From assembly GCA_900068845.1 (NCBI GenBank), contig CEFQ01000011.1, positions 1 through 64,000 of the forward strand: 64,000 bases of DNA. The letters run 5' to 3'. The notes beneath the pieces were generated by a model that worked only from the letters and a program-made list of their open reading frames with translations, searched no databases and was not told the origin of the DNA. Positions 20,678-29,615 of this stretch are shown here, piece after piece. Made by a program: the position numbers and the translations under genes. Source of the stretch: Enterobacter ludwigii (GTDB taxonomy: Bacteria > Pseudomonadota > Gammaproteobacteria > Enterobacterales > Enterobacteriaceae). Within the stretch, counting starts at the first letter, position 1. Each line of letters opens with the position of its first letter.

Positions 20678-20704
20678 AATTACACCTGTAGAGTCGGATA
20701 AGTG

Positions 20705-20830
20705 TCCCCTTCATATTTCAAGATGCAGGTACGTTGGCTGCTCTCGTTCTCCTGAATCACTGACTTAAGTCAGCTCATCGGGATTCTCGCGTTGGCTGCC
20801 TTCCTGCCTCTCGAATGATGTTGGGTATAG
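20705..20830. repeat. ERIC-like element inside the iol operon
   Basis: About 126 bases that align, in opposite orientation, with the ERIC at 57703-57829: GGCAGGAAGGCAGCCAACG, AATCCCGATGAGCTGACTT and AGTCAGTGATTC read on the minus strand. It differs in the core from the ERIC primer sites. It fills most of the 192-bp gap between iolD and iolG and is expected to fold into a long hairpin in the operon mRNA. Confidence 0.75.
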
Positions 20831-20869
20831 GGTTTAACAAGGCCGGATGACGCCGGCCTAAAAGAGGTA

Positions 20870-22804
20870 TTAGTACTTACGCGCTTGTTCGATATGCACG
20901 TTAAGGTTGTCGGCCACTTCCTGCGTGCGCGTTGACGTGGAGGTCTGCGCCACGCCGACGTGCCACCAGCTGAAATATTTGTGCACCATGGTTTTGGGCA
21001 GCACTTTGATGTCAAACAGCGTTGAAACGGTCTGCTTTTGCGCATCGATCAGCGCGGCTTCCAGCTGCTCCAGCGTGGTGATGCGGTAGGTTTTGCAACC
21101 GTAGCCACCGGCAATCGCCGCAAAGTCCACCGGCACAAAGCCGCCATCCAATTTGCCGCCTTCGGGGTTACGGAAGCGGAACTCGGTGGTGAAGCTGTCC
21201 ATGCCATGTTCCATCTGCAGATTGTTGATACAGCCGTTAGTCATGTTATCCAGCAGCACCACGTTGATTTTGGCGCCTTCCTGAATCGAGGTAACCAGCT
21301 CGGAGTGCAGCATCATGAACGACCCGTCGCCGACCATGACGTAGACTTCACGCTGTGGCTGCGCCAGCTTTACGCCTAGCGCGGCATTCACTTCGTAACC
21401 CATACAGGAATAGCCGTACTCAACGTGGTACGAGTTGTAATCTTTGGTGCGCCACACGCGTTGCAGGTCGCCCGGCAGACTGCCCGCCGCCGCCACAATC
21501 ACCGCATCCTTTGGGAGTTGCTCGTTTAAGGTGCCCAGCACGCTGCTCTGCGTCAGCACCGATTTCGTCAGGCGCTCAAACTCCGCAAATAGCGCTTCGC
21601 GATCGGCGTGGTCGGCGATTTCTGGAATGAAATCGTCGGTGTTATAGGTCGCGGCATATACGCGCTGCGTCTCTTTCAGCAGCTTGCTTTGCGACAGCTC
21701 AATCTGGCCGCCCCACTGATTTTCGAAACCTTTCAAGCCGCTTTCCAGCGCGGTTAAGCCTTCACGCGCATCCGCCAGCAGCTGCACCGCATCCAGCTTG
21801 TAGCTGTCGAAGTTGCTGACGTTGAGATTCAGATAGCTGACCTGCGGATTTTGGAAAATCCATTTCGACGCGGTGGTGAAATCGGTGTAGCGCGTACCAA
21901 TGCCAATCACCAGATCGGCCTCTTTCGCCAGCAGGTTGGCTGCCAGACAGCCGGTTTCGCCCACGCCGCCCACGTTCAACGGGTGATCGGAAACAATGGT
22001 GCCTTTACCCGCCTGAGTTTCAGCAAACGGAATGTTGAAGCGCTCGGCAAACTTCAGCAGCGCATCACCGGCATCGGAGTATTTCAGGCCGCCCCCGACA
22101 ATGATCAGCGGTTTGTGTTTACGTGCAATGAGCGCCAGCGCATCTTGCAACTGCGCGGCCGTGGGCAGGCGGCGATCCAGACGATGCACACGTTTCTGGA
22201 AGAAGTATTCCGGGAAATCCCAGGCTTCGCCCTGCACGTCCTGCGGCAGTGCGATAGTGACCGCGCCGGTTTCCGCTGGATCGGTCAGCACGCGTAACGC
22301 GTTGATGCAGGCGGTCATTAGCTGTTCCGGGCGGCTGACGCGGTCCCAGTATTTGCTTACCGCGCGGAACGCGTCGTTGGTGCTGATGCTGAGATCGTGA
22401 CTCTGTTCGATTTGCTGCAATACGGGATCCGGTTGGCGCGTCGCGAACACATCGCCCGGCAGCAGCAATAAAGGAATGCGGTTGGCGGTCGCCGTCGCGG
22501 CAGCCGTAATCATGTTGGCCGCGCCAGGCCCGACAGAAGAAGTACAGGCGATAATCTGACGACGCAGCGACTGCTTCGCAAAACCAATGGCGGCGTGCGC
22601 CATGCCCTGCTCATTACGGCCCTGATGCACGACCAGATCGCCGCTGTCCTGCTCCAGCGCCTGACCCAACCCCAGCACGTTGCCGTGACCGAAAATGGCA
22701 AAAATACCTTTCACAAATTTGGTTTCAACACCGTCAACGTTCAGGTATTGGTTATCGAGAAATTTTACCAGCGCCTGTGCCGTAGTGAGTCTGATTGTGC
22801 CCAT
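20870..22804 (-). CDS. iolD: 3D-(3,5/4)-trihydroxycyclohexane-1,2-dione hydrolase IolD
   Basis: ThDP enzyme that opens the ring of the diketone to 5-deoxy-glucuronate (EC 3.7.1.22). 644 residues with three domains: Pyr (about 1-200, catalytic Glu65 in [19 protein letters not shown]), a central domain ([15 protein letters not shown]), and PP with the ThDP motif [19 protein letters not shown] to the [11 protein letters not shown] stretch. First gene of the minus-strand iolD-iolG-iolE operon, divergent from iolC over a 549-bp regulatory region. Confidence 0.96.
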   Translation of the reverse strand: MGTIRLTTAQALVKFLDNQYLNVDGVETKFVKGIFAIFGHGNVLGLGQALEQDSGDLVVHQGRNEQGMAHAAIGFAKQSLRRQIIACTSSVGPGAANMITAAATATANRIPLLLLPGDVFATRQPDPVLQQIEQSHDLSISTNDAFRAVSKYWDRVSRPEQLMTACINALRVLTDPAETGAVTIALPQDVQGEAWDFPEYFFQKRVHRLDRRLPTAAQLQDALALIARKHKPLIIVGGGLKYSDAGDALLKFAERFNIPFAETQAGKGTIVSDHPLNVGGVGETGCLAANLLAKEADLVIGIGTRYTDFTTASKWIFQNPQVSYLNLNVSNFDSYKLDAVQLLADAREGLTALESGLKGFENQWGGQIELSQSKLLKETQRVYAATYNTDDFIPEIADHADREALFAEFERLTKSVLTQSSVLGTLNEQLPKDAVIVAAAGSLPGDLQRVWRTKDYNSYHVEYGYSCMGYEVNAALGVKLAQPQREVYVMVGDGSFMMLHSELVTSIQEGAKINVVLLDNMTNGCINNLQMEHGMDSFTTEFRFRNPEGGKLDGGFVPVDFAAIAGGYGCKTYRITTLEQLEAALIDAQKQTVSTLFDIKVLPKTMVHKYFSWWHVGVAQTSTSTRTQEVADNLNVHIEQARKY

Positions 22805-23353
22805 ATGCTTCTTCCTTTACATGCTGGTACCTGCGGCGAGGTACATCGCGGTTCGGGTAAAAACTGCCGTTCACGGCGCCCGCGGATTAAGTGAAACGTG
22901 AGGCGATTATAAACAAATATTTTTTTCATTAAACACGATTACAGAAGAAACATTTCATTTTGCGATGGAGATCAAATTCAGCAATGAAACGTGGGCGACA
23001 TGAGCCGCGAAAGGGGAAAAAGTGGAACAGTAAAAGGTCATTTGCAGGTCATAACGAAATTTCATTTCACTTCAGTAGCTTCCTTGATTCGCCAACACTT
23101 TCCTGAGACCTGGCTCACAAGCCTGACTATCACTGAAACTCACCGCGAATGCGCTGCTGTTTAGCGGCTTCGTCAGAGTTTTACCTGGCTCACAAAATCG
23201 TGATGGATGTTTCATTTCATATTGAATTTGGAATTTTTATTCCTCATACTGCGACCAAAGCCAATCAGGCACCTTGAGAACCCGGAAGCAAAGCGCTCGA
23301 CGTTGGGCGGCAGCGCCCGCAGTGTCTGCTTATCACAGAAGGAAACAATAGGT
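22805..23353. promoter_or_regulatory. iolD-iolC divergent regulatory region
   Basis: 549 bases without a gene. The heptamer ATTTCAT occurs at 22952, 23059 and 23214, with related ATGAAAC at 22984 and TTTCATT copies. The direct repeat ACCTGGCTCACAA is at 23108-23120 and 23183-23195. The first copy is part of TGAGA-CCTGGC-TCACA (23104-23119), close to the CRP consensus TGTGA-N6-TCACA. A GC-rich hairpin (GGGCGGCAGCGCCC) lies in the iolC leader near 23306. Heptamers are candidate operators of the RpiR-type regulator. Confidence 0.55.
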
Positions 23354-25267
23354 ATGAGTACACAACAGAAGCGGCTTGATGTGATTTGTATTGGACGCAT
23401 CGCCGTCGACCTTTACGGTCAGCAAATTGGATCACGTCTGGAAGATATGACCAGCTTCAACAAATATCTGGGCGGTTCTTCCGGCAACGTGGCTTACGGC
23501 ACGGCCATTCAGGGCCTGAAATCAGCCATGCTGGCGCGTGTAGGTGACGAGCACAACGGCCGCTTTTTGCGTGAAGCGCTGCAACGCGCAGGTTGCAACA
23601 CTGACGGACTGATCACTGATAAACATCGCCTGACCGGCCTGGTGATCCTCGGGATCAAAGATGAAGAGAGTTTCCCGCTGATCTTCTACCGCGATAACTG
23701 CGCCGACATGGGTCTGGTGCCGGAAGATATCAAAGAAGAGTTCATCACCTCGTCGCGCGCCGTTGCCGTGACGGGCACGCACCTGTCGCATCCACAAACC
23801 CGCGCAGCCGTGCTGAAAGCGCTGGATATCGCCAAACGTAGCGGGCTGCGCACCGCGCTGGATATCGATTACCGTCCAGTGCTGTGGGGCTTAACCTCAC
23901 TCGGTGATGGTGAAACGCGTTTCATTGAGTCGGGTGAAGTGACGCAACAGCTGCAGGAAGTGCTGCACTATTTCGATTTGGTGGTGGGAACGGAAGAAGA
24001 GTTCCATATCGCTGGCGGCAGCACCGACACGCTGACCGCGCTGAAAAATGTGCGCAAATCCAGCCAGGCAACGCTGGTGTGTAAGCGTGGCCCGATGGGT
24101 TGCGTCGTATTCGAGGGCGAGATTCCGGATAGCTGGGAACAGACCAAACTGCAAAGCGGTGTGCGCGTAGAAGTGCTGAATGTGCTGGGTGCGGGCGATG
24201 CCTTTATGTCTGGCCTGCTGCGCGGCTGGCTCAATGATGAAAGCTGGGAGCAAGCATGCCGTTACGCTAACGCCTGTGGCGCATTGGTGGTTTCTCGCCA
24301 CGGCTGCGCCCCGGCGATGCCGACCAAAGAAGAGCTGGACGATTTCCTGAGCCGCGATAAAGACGTGAAACGTCCGGATCTGGATGTGCGTCTGAATCAC
24401 CTGCATCGCGTCACCACGCGTAAACAGCAGTGGCCAGAGCTGAATGTATTCGCTTTCGACCACCGCAAGCAGCTGGCAGATATGGCGCGCGAAGCGGGCG
24501 TCAGCGAAGAGCGCATTCCACAGTTGAAACTGCTGCTGCTGCGTGCCGCAGAAGAAGCGGCCAACGAAGCCGGTTTGAATGAGAAGAGTGGCATCCTCGC
24601 GGATACCACTTACGGTCAGAAAGCACTGAACGCAATTACCGGCAAAAACTGGTGGATCGGGCGTCCGATTGAGCTGCCAAGTTCACGCCCACTGCGTCTT
24701 GAGCATGGCAACATTGGTTCGCAGCTGGTCGACTGGCCTGCTGAGCACGTGGTGAAATGCCTGGTGTTCTATCACCCGCACGACAGCGCTGAACTGCGTA
24801 AAGAGCAGGATGATCTGGTTCTTGATGTGTGGAAGGGCTGTAATAAGAGCGGGCACGAGCTGCTGCTGGAACTGATTCTGCCGGAGAGCAATCCAGACCG
24901 GAATGAATCCTATTATTACGATATGCTCAGCCACTTTTACAGCCTGGGCGTTCAGCCGGACTGGTGGAAATTGCCGCCGCTGTCTGCGGAGAGCTGGCAG
25001 GCGATTGGTGAGCTGATCGAGCAGAACGATCCGCACTGTCGCGGTATTCTGTTACTTGGCCTCGACGCGCCAGAAGAGACGCTGAAAGCCGGCTTCGCGG
25101 CGGCGGCGCAAGCGCCGTGGGTAAAAGGTTTTGCGGTCGGCCGCACTATCTTTGGCCAGCCGTCACGCCAATGGCTGCAAGGCGAGCTGGACGACAAAGC
25201 GCTGATCGATACCGTGAAAGGCAATTATCTGCGCCTGATCGGCTACTGGCGCGCTGTGCGCGGTTAA
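23354..25267 (+). CDS. iolC: 5-dehydro-2-deoxygluconokinase with C-terminal DUF2090 domain
   Basis: 637 residues. Residues about 1-320 form a PfkB kinase that phosphorylates 5-dehydro-2-deoxy-D-gluconate (EC 2.7.1.92): DVICIGRIAVDLYGQQIGS, KYLGGSSGNVAYGTA and the catalytic-Asp motif NVLGAGDAFMSGLLRGWL. Residues about 325-635 are a DUF2090 domain (ELNVFAFDHRKQLADMA, LEHGNIGSQLVDWPAEHVVKCL). It is often annotated as the aldolase acting on the kinase product, so this protein may do both the IolC and IolJ steps; no separate iolJ is in the cluster. Start ATG 23354 after AGAAGGA; the frame extends 49 codons into the leader. Confidence 0.93.
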   Translation: MSTQQKRLDVICIGRIAVDLYGQQIGSRLEDMTSFNKYLGGSSGNVAYGTAIQGLKSAMLARVGDEHNGRFLREALQRAGCNTDGLITDKHRLTGLVILGIKDEESFPLIFYRDNCADMGLVPEDIKEEFITSSRAVAVTGTHLSHPQTRAAVLKALDIAKRSGLRTALDIDYRPVLWGLTSLGDGETRFIESGEVTQQLQEVLHYFDLVVGTEEEFHIAGGSTDTLTALKNVRKSSQATLVCKRGPMGCVVFEGEIPDSWEQTKLQSGVRVEVLNVLGAGDAFMSGLLRGWLNDESWEQACRYANACGALVVSRHGCAPAMPTKEELDDFLSRDKDVKRPDLDVRLNHLHRVTTRKQQWPELNVFAFDHRKQLADMAREAGVSEERIPQLKLLLLRAAEEAANEAGLNEKSGILADTTYGQKALNAITGKNWWIGRPIELPSSRPLRLEHGNIGSQLVDWPAEHVVKCLVFYHPHDSAELRKEQDDLVLDVWKGCNKSGHELLLELILPESNPDRNESYYYDMLSHFYSLGVQPDWWKLPPLSAESWQAIGELIEQNDPHCRGILLLGLDAPEETLKAGFAAAAQAPWVKGFAVGRTIFGQPSRQWLQGELDDKALIDTVKGNYLRLIGYWRAVRG

Positions 25268-25287
25268 TGATCGAATATAGGTTTATG

Positions 25288-25313
25288 AAACGGCCCTGAT
25301 GGGCCGTTTTTTT
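25288..25313 (+). terminator. Rho-independent terminator of iolC
   Basis: Arms AAACGGCCC/GGGCCGTTT around TGAT with a run of seven Ts. Classic form. Confidence 0.9.
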
Positions 25314-25337
25314 GGTCGCCATAAATGGCGCCCCTAC
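25314..25337 (-). repeat. REP-like family A unit, left half of a doublet
   Basis: GGTCGCCATAAATGGCGCCC then CTAC, directly after the iolC terminator. It is head to head with a degenerate unit starting GTAGGGTCACC at 25354. Confidence 0.7.
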
Positions 25338-25353
25338 ATAACTGCACGCTCAC

Positions 25354-25525
25354 GTAGGGTCACCATGAATGGCGTAATGCTTGTCAGTTAAGAGATGAAA
25401 ACCCCAACTAGCTGGCGCACATTTTGTAGCGGCGCAATTTATTGCGCGATAAATCGCGCCGCTACGGAATGTGCGGTATTTAATACGGGGCTTAAATGAT
25501 CGGCATTACGCCATTCATGGCGACC
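25354..25525. repeat. Composite repeat, copy 1 (family A + family B + family A)
   Basis: About 172 bases: GTAG-headed family A unit, CAGTTAAGAGATGAAAA, a family B palindrome at 25427-25466 (GTAGCGGCGCAATTTAT to CCGCTAC), TACGGGGCTTAAATGATCGG, and a family A half ending CGCCATTCATGGCGACC. A matching copy is at 26661-26834, on the other side of the regulator gene. A further family A relic (GCGCCATTTATGGCG) lies near 25554. Confidence 0.75.
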
Positions 25526-25604
25526 ACGTCAGGATGCACGTTCCCGCAAGAGCGCCATTTATGGCGAACAGACAAAGGCATAACTTCCCTTCTTTTTGTG
25601 AGGC

Positions 25605-25655
25605 ATTTCATAAACCGATGAAATAAGCGGCACGAAGATGTCAAACGAATGAAAT
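25605..25655. promoter_or_regulatory. Candidate operators of the iol regulator gene
   Basis: ATTTCAT-AAACCG-ATGAAAT forms a perfect 7-bp inverted repeat (25605-25624), and a third ATGAAAT lies at 25649-25655, about 15 bases before a TACTAT -10-like hexamer at 25671. The same heptamer recurs in the other iol promoter regions, which suggests autoregulation. Confidence 0.5.
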
Positions 25656-25722
25656 TTTCCATCCATCTGGTACTATAGCGCTCATTATCCAGCCATATTT
25701 TCTTTTTTAGCGGGCCGAAGTA

Positions 25723-26568
25723 ATGACCAATAATCCAACGCAATTAACCCTGTTACAGGACGAGATCCGTCGTCGCTATGAGACGCTGAGTAAACGCCTG
25801 AAGCAGGTGGCTCGTTATATCCTTGATAACAGCAACAGCATCGCTTTCGATACCGTTGCGTCTATCGCGCAGCATGCTGATGTTCCGCCCTCCACGCTGA
25901 TCCGCTTTGCTAACGCGTTTGGCTTCAGCGGCTTTAACGAAATGAAACAAGTTTTCCGTCAGCATCTGATGGAAGAGACCGTTAACTACACCGAGCGCGC
26001 ACGTCTGTTCCGCCAAACCGCCACCGACGACAGCGCCACTTCACCCGAAAGCCCGGCCGAAATCCTCAACGTCTTCACCATGGTAAATAGTCAGGCGCTG
26101 CAGCAACTGGCGATGCAGGTCAATCCTGATCAGCTTAACCGCGCGGTGAAAATGCTTGATGAAGCCGAGAACATCTACATCATCGGCCTGCGTCGCTCGT
26201 TCAGCGTGGCGTCTTATCTGGTGTATGCGCTGCGTCATCTTGAGCGTCGAGCGTTCCTGATTGATGGCCTCGGCGGCATGTTCACCGAGCAGTTGAGTAT
26301 GGTAAACCCGAAAGACGTGGTGATTGCCATTAGCTACTCGCCTTACGCGCGTGAAGCAGTGGAGTTAGTGGAATTGGGTGCCAAGCGTGGTGCGCATCTG
26401 ATCGCCATCACCGACAGCCAGGTGAGCCCGCTGGCCGCCTTCAGCGACGTGTGCTTTGTGGTGCGTGAAGCGCAGGTCGATGGCTTCCGTTCGCAGGTCG
26501 CCTCGCTGTGTCTGGCACAGACGCTGGCGGTGTCGCTGGCGCTGAATAATAACGTTATCAGCGAATAA
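25723..26568 (+). CDS. iolR: RpiR-family regulator of the inositol genes (IolR-type)
   Basis: 281 residues. The N-terminal HTH_6 domain (about 10-85) has LKQVARYILDNSNSIAFDTVASIAQHADVPPSTLIRFANAFGF (given in pieces: VPPSTLIRFANAFGF is the recognition part). The SIS sugar-phosphate domain (about 130-260) has IYIIGLRRSFSVASYLVYAL, DVVIAISYSPYAREAVEL and LIAITDSQVSPLA. Its place in the middle of the iol genes argues that it is their repressor, responding to a phosphorylated inositol intermediate; that role is known for RpiR-type IolR proteins of other bacteria. It stands as its own unit and is flanked on both sides by the composite repeat. Confidence 0.88.
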   Translation: MTNNPTQLTLLQDEIRRRYETLSKRLKQVARYILDNSNSIAFDTVASIAQHADVPPSTLIRFANAFGFSGFNEMKQVFRQHLMEETVNYTERARLFRQTATDDSATSPESPAEILNVFTMVNSQALQQLAMQVNPDQLNRAVKMLDEAENIYIIGLRRSFSVASYLVYALRHLERRAFLIDGLGGMFTEQLSMVNPKDVVIAISYSPYAREAVELVELGAKRGAHLIAITDSQVSPLAAFSDVCFVVREAQVDGFRSQVASLCLAQTLAVSLALNNNVISE

Positions 26569-26617
26569 ACATCCCGTACGATCGCCATTCATCGCGTAAT
26601 GCCGCTGCAGATATGCA

Positions 26618-26688
26618 GGTGCGCATGAATGCGCACCCTACGAAACCCAGCGCAATAAACGTAGGGTCGCCATTCATGGCGACCCTAC
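26618..26688. repeat. REP-like family A inverted doublet after iolR
   Basis: 26618-26641 (GGTGCGCATGAATGCGCACC then CTAC) faces 26661-26688, a GTAG-headed unit that is a 28-bp perfect palindrome because it also ends CTAC. The second unit begins composite repeat copy 2. A relic with CGCCATTCAT lies at 26583. Confidence 0.75.
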
Positions 26689-26834
26689 GTTTCAGTTAAG
26701 TGATGAAAAAAACCAATTACCTCGCGCACACATTGTAGCGGCGCAATTTATTGCGCAATAAATCGCGCCGCTACACTGTGTGCGGTGATTAACACGGGGC
26801 TTAACTGATCGGCATTAGCGCATTTATGCCCACC
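26661..26834. repeat. Composite repeat, copy 2 (family A + family B + family A)
   Basis: Same order as copy 1 at 25354-25525: family A unit, CAGTTAAGTGATGAAAA, family B palindrome at 26735-26774, CACGGGGCTTAACTGATCGG, and a family A-like end GCATTTATGCCCACC. It lies between the convergent iolR and iolB genes. Confidence 0.75.
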
Positions 26835-26846
26835 TTACTAACCCGC

Positions 26847-27662
26847 TTAACTTCGCGGATACTTATCGCTGTTCACCCAGGCGTGGTCTTTCTCCCAGGT
26901 AAATTTCCATAGACGTTTTGGCCCCGCCATCACGTTCAGATAGTAGTTATCGTAACCGGCAATCGTTGCCACCGGATGATAGCCACGCGGTACCGTCACC
27001 ACGTCGCGGTTATACGGCGCCATGCACTCGTCGAGTGAACGGTCGTCGGTATAAACACGCTGCATGGCGAAACCGGGCTCAGGGTCGAAACGGTGATAGT
27101 AGGTTTCTTCCAGATAGGTTTCGTCCGGGCTGTTTTTCTGGTCGTGCTTGTGGCTGGGGTACGAGCTGGTCGCGCCTTCGTCGGTATACACCTCCACCAC
27201 CAGCAGGCTGTCGGCCTCTTTGTTGTCCGGCAGGATGTTGTGCACCAGGCGCTGATTGCGCCCTTTGCCACGCTGCTCAACGCCAACATCTTCCGGCGCA
27301 ATCAGTCGCGCCGGCAAATTGCCGCTGCCCGGTGCATTACACACCGCCAGCTCCAGATCGCTATCCGCATACACGTCCACTTCGTCGTTATGCGGCACAT
27401 ACACCGAATAAGGCGGAATGCGTTCAAACGGCGACAGACGTTTACCGAGGTTCGGGAACTCGGCGTGACGGGTTTTCACCGATGCAAAGCCCGCCACCAG
27501 CACCAGACACAACTCTTTGTCGCCGCTGCTCAGTTTCAGGCTCTGCCCTTTTTTCAGCAGATAGGCATCAAAGCCGACGTATTCCCAGCCCGCGCTTTCA
27601 GGGGTGACGTGCTGGATACGGCCATTACTGTCGGGTTGTTGCGCTTTCGAAATCAGAGACAT
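26847..27662 (-). CDS. iolB: 5-deoxy-glucuronate isomerase IolB
   Basis: Isomerises 5-deoxy-glucuronate to 5-dehydro-2-deoxygluconate, the IolC substrate (EC 5.3.1.30). 271 residues, double cupin. Marks include GWEYVGFDAYLL, PPYSVYVPHNDEVDVYA, SYPSHKHDQKNSPDETYLEE with metal-binding His and Glu, VTVPRGYHPVATIAGYDNYY and the C-terminal WKFTWEKDHAWVNSDKYPR. Co-directional with and 24 bases after iolA. Confidence 0.96.
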   Translation of the reverse strand: MSLISKAQQPDSNGRIQHVTPESAGWEYVGFDAYLLKKGQSLKLSSGDKELCLVLVAGFASVKTRHAEFPNLGKRLSPFERIPPYSVYVPHNDEVDVYADSDLELAVCNAPGSGNLPARLIAPEDVGVEQRGKGRNQRLVHNILPDNKEADSLLVVEVYTDEGATSSYPSHKHDQKNSPDETYLEETYYHRFDPEPGFAMQRVYTDDRSLDECMAPYNRDVVTVPRGYHPVATIAGYDNYYLNVMAGPKRLWKFTWEKDHAWVNSDKYPRS

Positions 27663-27686
27663 CCTGTTCCTCCTTGTTGAGCGAAA

Positions 27687-29192
27687 TTAGCCCAGCGTCG
27701 GCATGCTGAACTCAGATACAGTCTGCTGACCGCTCGGCCAACGCACGGTGGCGGTTTTCATGCGGGTATAGAAACGCACACCGTCTGGACCGTGCACGTT
27801 CAGCGCGCCAAACACTGAACGCTTCCAGCCGCCGAAGCTGTGGAACGCCATTGGCACCGGAACCGGGACGTTAACGCCCACCATGCCGGCTTCCACGTTT
27901 TGCACGAACTCACGCGCGGTGTGGCCGTTGCTGGTGAAGATGGCGCTGCCGTTGCCGAATTCGTGGCTGTTGACCAGCTGCAGTGCGCTGTCGTAATCAG
28001 TGGAACGCATGATGCTCAGCACCGGTCCGAAGATCTCTTCACGCCAGATGGTCATGTCTGACGTCACGTTGTCGAACAGCGTACCGCCCACATAGTAACC
28101 CTCAGCGTGCCCGGCCACCTGGATGCCACGCCCATCCACCACCAGCTTTGCGCCTTCCTGCTCACCTTTGTCGATGTAACCCAGCACTTTCTTCTGATGC
28201 GCAGCAGAAACCACCGGGCCCATTTCATTCTCTTCGGCACCTTGCTGGATGCCAGGACCAACGCGCAGCGCTTTAATCAGCGGCGTCAGACGGGCAATGA
28301 GTTTATCTGCAGTGTCGTCGCCCACCGCAACGACGACCGGCAGCGCCATGCAGCGTTCACCCGCGGAACCAAACGCGCCGCCCATAATGGCGTTCACGGT
28401 GGCATCGAGGTCGGCATCGGGCATGACGATGGCGTGGTTTTTCGCCGCGCCGAACGCCTGCACACGTTTACCGTGGGCACTGGCGGTTTTGTAGATGTGT
28501 TCCGCCACGCCGGACGAACCGACAAAGCTCACCGCTGCGATACGCGGATCTTTGTACAACTGCTCGGCATCTTCGTTTGACGAATGCACCACGTTGAACA
28601 CGCCATCTGGCAGGCCCGCTTCTTTCAGCAGCTCAGCCATGCGCACAGAAGCAGAGGGATCCAGCGCCGGTGGCTTGAGGATAAAGGTGTTGCCGCACGC
28701 CAGCGCGATCGGGAACATCCACAGTGGCACCATCGCCGGGAAGTTGAATGGCGTAATGCCCGCCACCACGCCGACAGGCTGCATCAGCGAGTAGCTATCA
28801 ACGCCGGTGCCCACGCTGGGCGAGTTCTCGCCTTTAATCAGATGTGGAATACCGCAGGCATACTCGATCACTTCGATACCGCGCGTCAGCTCGCCCAGCG
28901 CATCTGACCACACTTTACCGTGCTCAGAAACGATCAGTGCCGCCAGCTCTTCGCGGTGTTTTTCCATCAGGGCTTTAAAGTTGAACATCACACGGGCACG
29001 ACGCAACGGCGCGGTTTTCGACCATTCCGGGAACGCAGCATGGGCGACTTCAATCGCCTTTTCCACTTCAGCAGAAGTGCTCTGCGTCAGTTCACGCACC
29101 ACTTTGCCGGTCGCCGGATCGTACACGGGAATAGTTTCATTGCTGGCGCTGTGGGTAATTTTGCCGCCGATAAAGTTTCCTACGATAGTCAT
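27687..29192 (-). CDS. iolA: Methylmalonate-semialdehyde dehydrogenase (CoA-acylating) IolA/MmsA
   Basis: Converts malonate semialdehyde from the last inositol step (or methylmalonate semialdehyde from valine) to acetyl- or propionyl-CoA with NAD and CoA (EC 1.2.1.27). 501 residues, ALDH fold. Catalytic Cys281 lies in GSAGERCMALPV; also GITPFNFPAMVPLWMFP, VSFVGSSGVAEHIY and VGVNVPVPVPMAFHSFGGWK. The cofactor region reads ILKPPALDPSASVR where the family usually has KPSExDPS, a small oddity. It starts after GAGGCAACGAC. First gene of iolA-iolB. Confidence 0.95.
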   Translation of the reverse strand: MTIVGNFIGGKITHSASNETIPVYDPATGKVVRELTQSTSAEVEKAIEVAHAAFPEWSKTAPLRRARVMFNFKALMEKHREELAALIVSEHGKVWSDALGELTRGIEVIEYACGIPHLIKGENSPSVGTGVDSYSLMQPVGVVAGITPFNFPAMVPLWMFPIALACGNTFILKPPALDPSASVRMAELLKEAGLPDGVFNVVHSSNEDAEQLYKDPRIAAVSFVGSSGVAEHIYKTASAHGKRVQAFGAAKNHAIVMPDADLDATVNAIMGGAFGSAGERCMALPVVVAVGDDTADKLIARLTPLIKALRVGPGIQQGAEENEMGPVVSAAHQKKVLGYIDKGEQEGAKLVVDGRGIQVAGHAEGYYVGGTLFDNVTSDMTIWREEIFGPVLSIMRSTDYDSALQLVNSHEFGNGSAIFTSNGHTAREFVQNVEAGMVGVNVPVPVPMAFHSFGGWKRSVFGALNVHGPDGVRFYTRMKTATVRWPSGQQTVSEFSMPTLG

Positions 29193-29615
29193 GTCGTTGC
29201 CTCTTAGATGTGAAGTTCCCTGCAGAGAGCCCGTTCGAACCGCGATGCTGCGTGTGCAGGCAATACTTAAAGCGTGCTATGAAGCTATCGTAATGAAATG
29301 AATTTTTCAAATGCTTATTTTTGGAAAATTTCCTTTTAGCGGCATGGATCGCATTTTTTCCGCCTGGGTTGCAAGCCGGGCACAAATCGGCCTGAAGCGC
29401 TGCCCTGCTGGCGCGATAGGCTTGTCAAACTGCACCAACGCTCAGCCGTTGCGAGCACAGACGTTGTGTCCGAAATCTAGCTTCTTCGTGCAACGCGAAA
29501 CGAAATATGAAATTTTTGCGAGGCAGATCCAATATCTGATATTTCATAATTCAATAATAATGAAATAAATGTTTTCTTTGCAGCACCTTATCTGCATCCG
29601 CTAACAGGAGCCGCC
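29193..29615. promoter_or_regulatory. iolA-iolI divergent regulatory region
   Basis: 423 AT-rich bases without a gene. ATGAAAT/ATTTCAT occurs at 29293, 29507, 29541 and 29560. The last two form ATTTCAT-N12-ATGAAAT just before the iolI start; the first is followed by GAATTTTTC near the iolA start. GGAAAATTTCC at 29323 is a perfect palindrome and resembles the GGAA/TTCC sites described for RpiR-type IolR in rhizobia. Confidence 0.5.

Noticed and set aside
23207-23353. 49-codon extension of IolC
   Set aside because: Covers the operator-like leader; ATG 23354 has AGAAGGA and matches the start of the kinase family.
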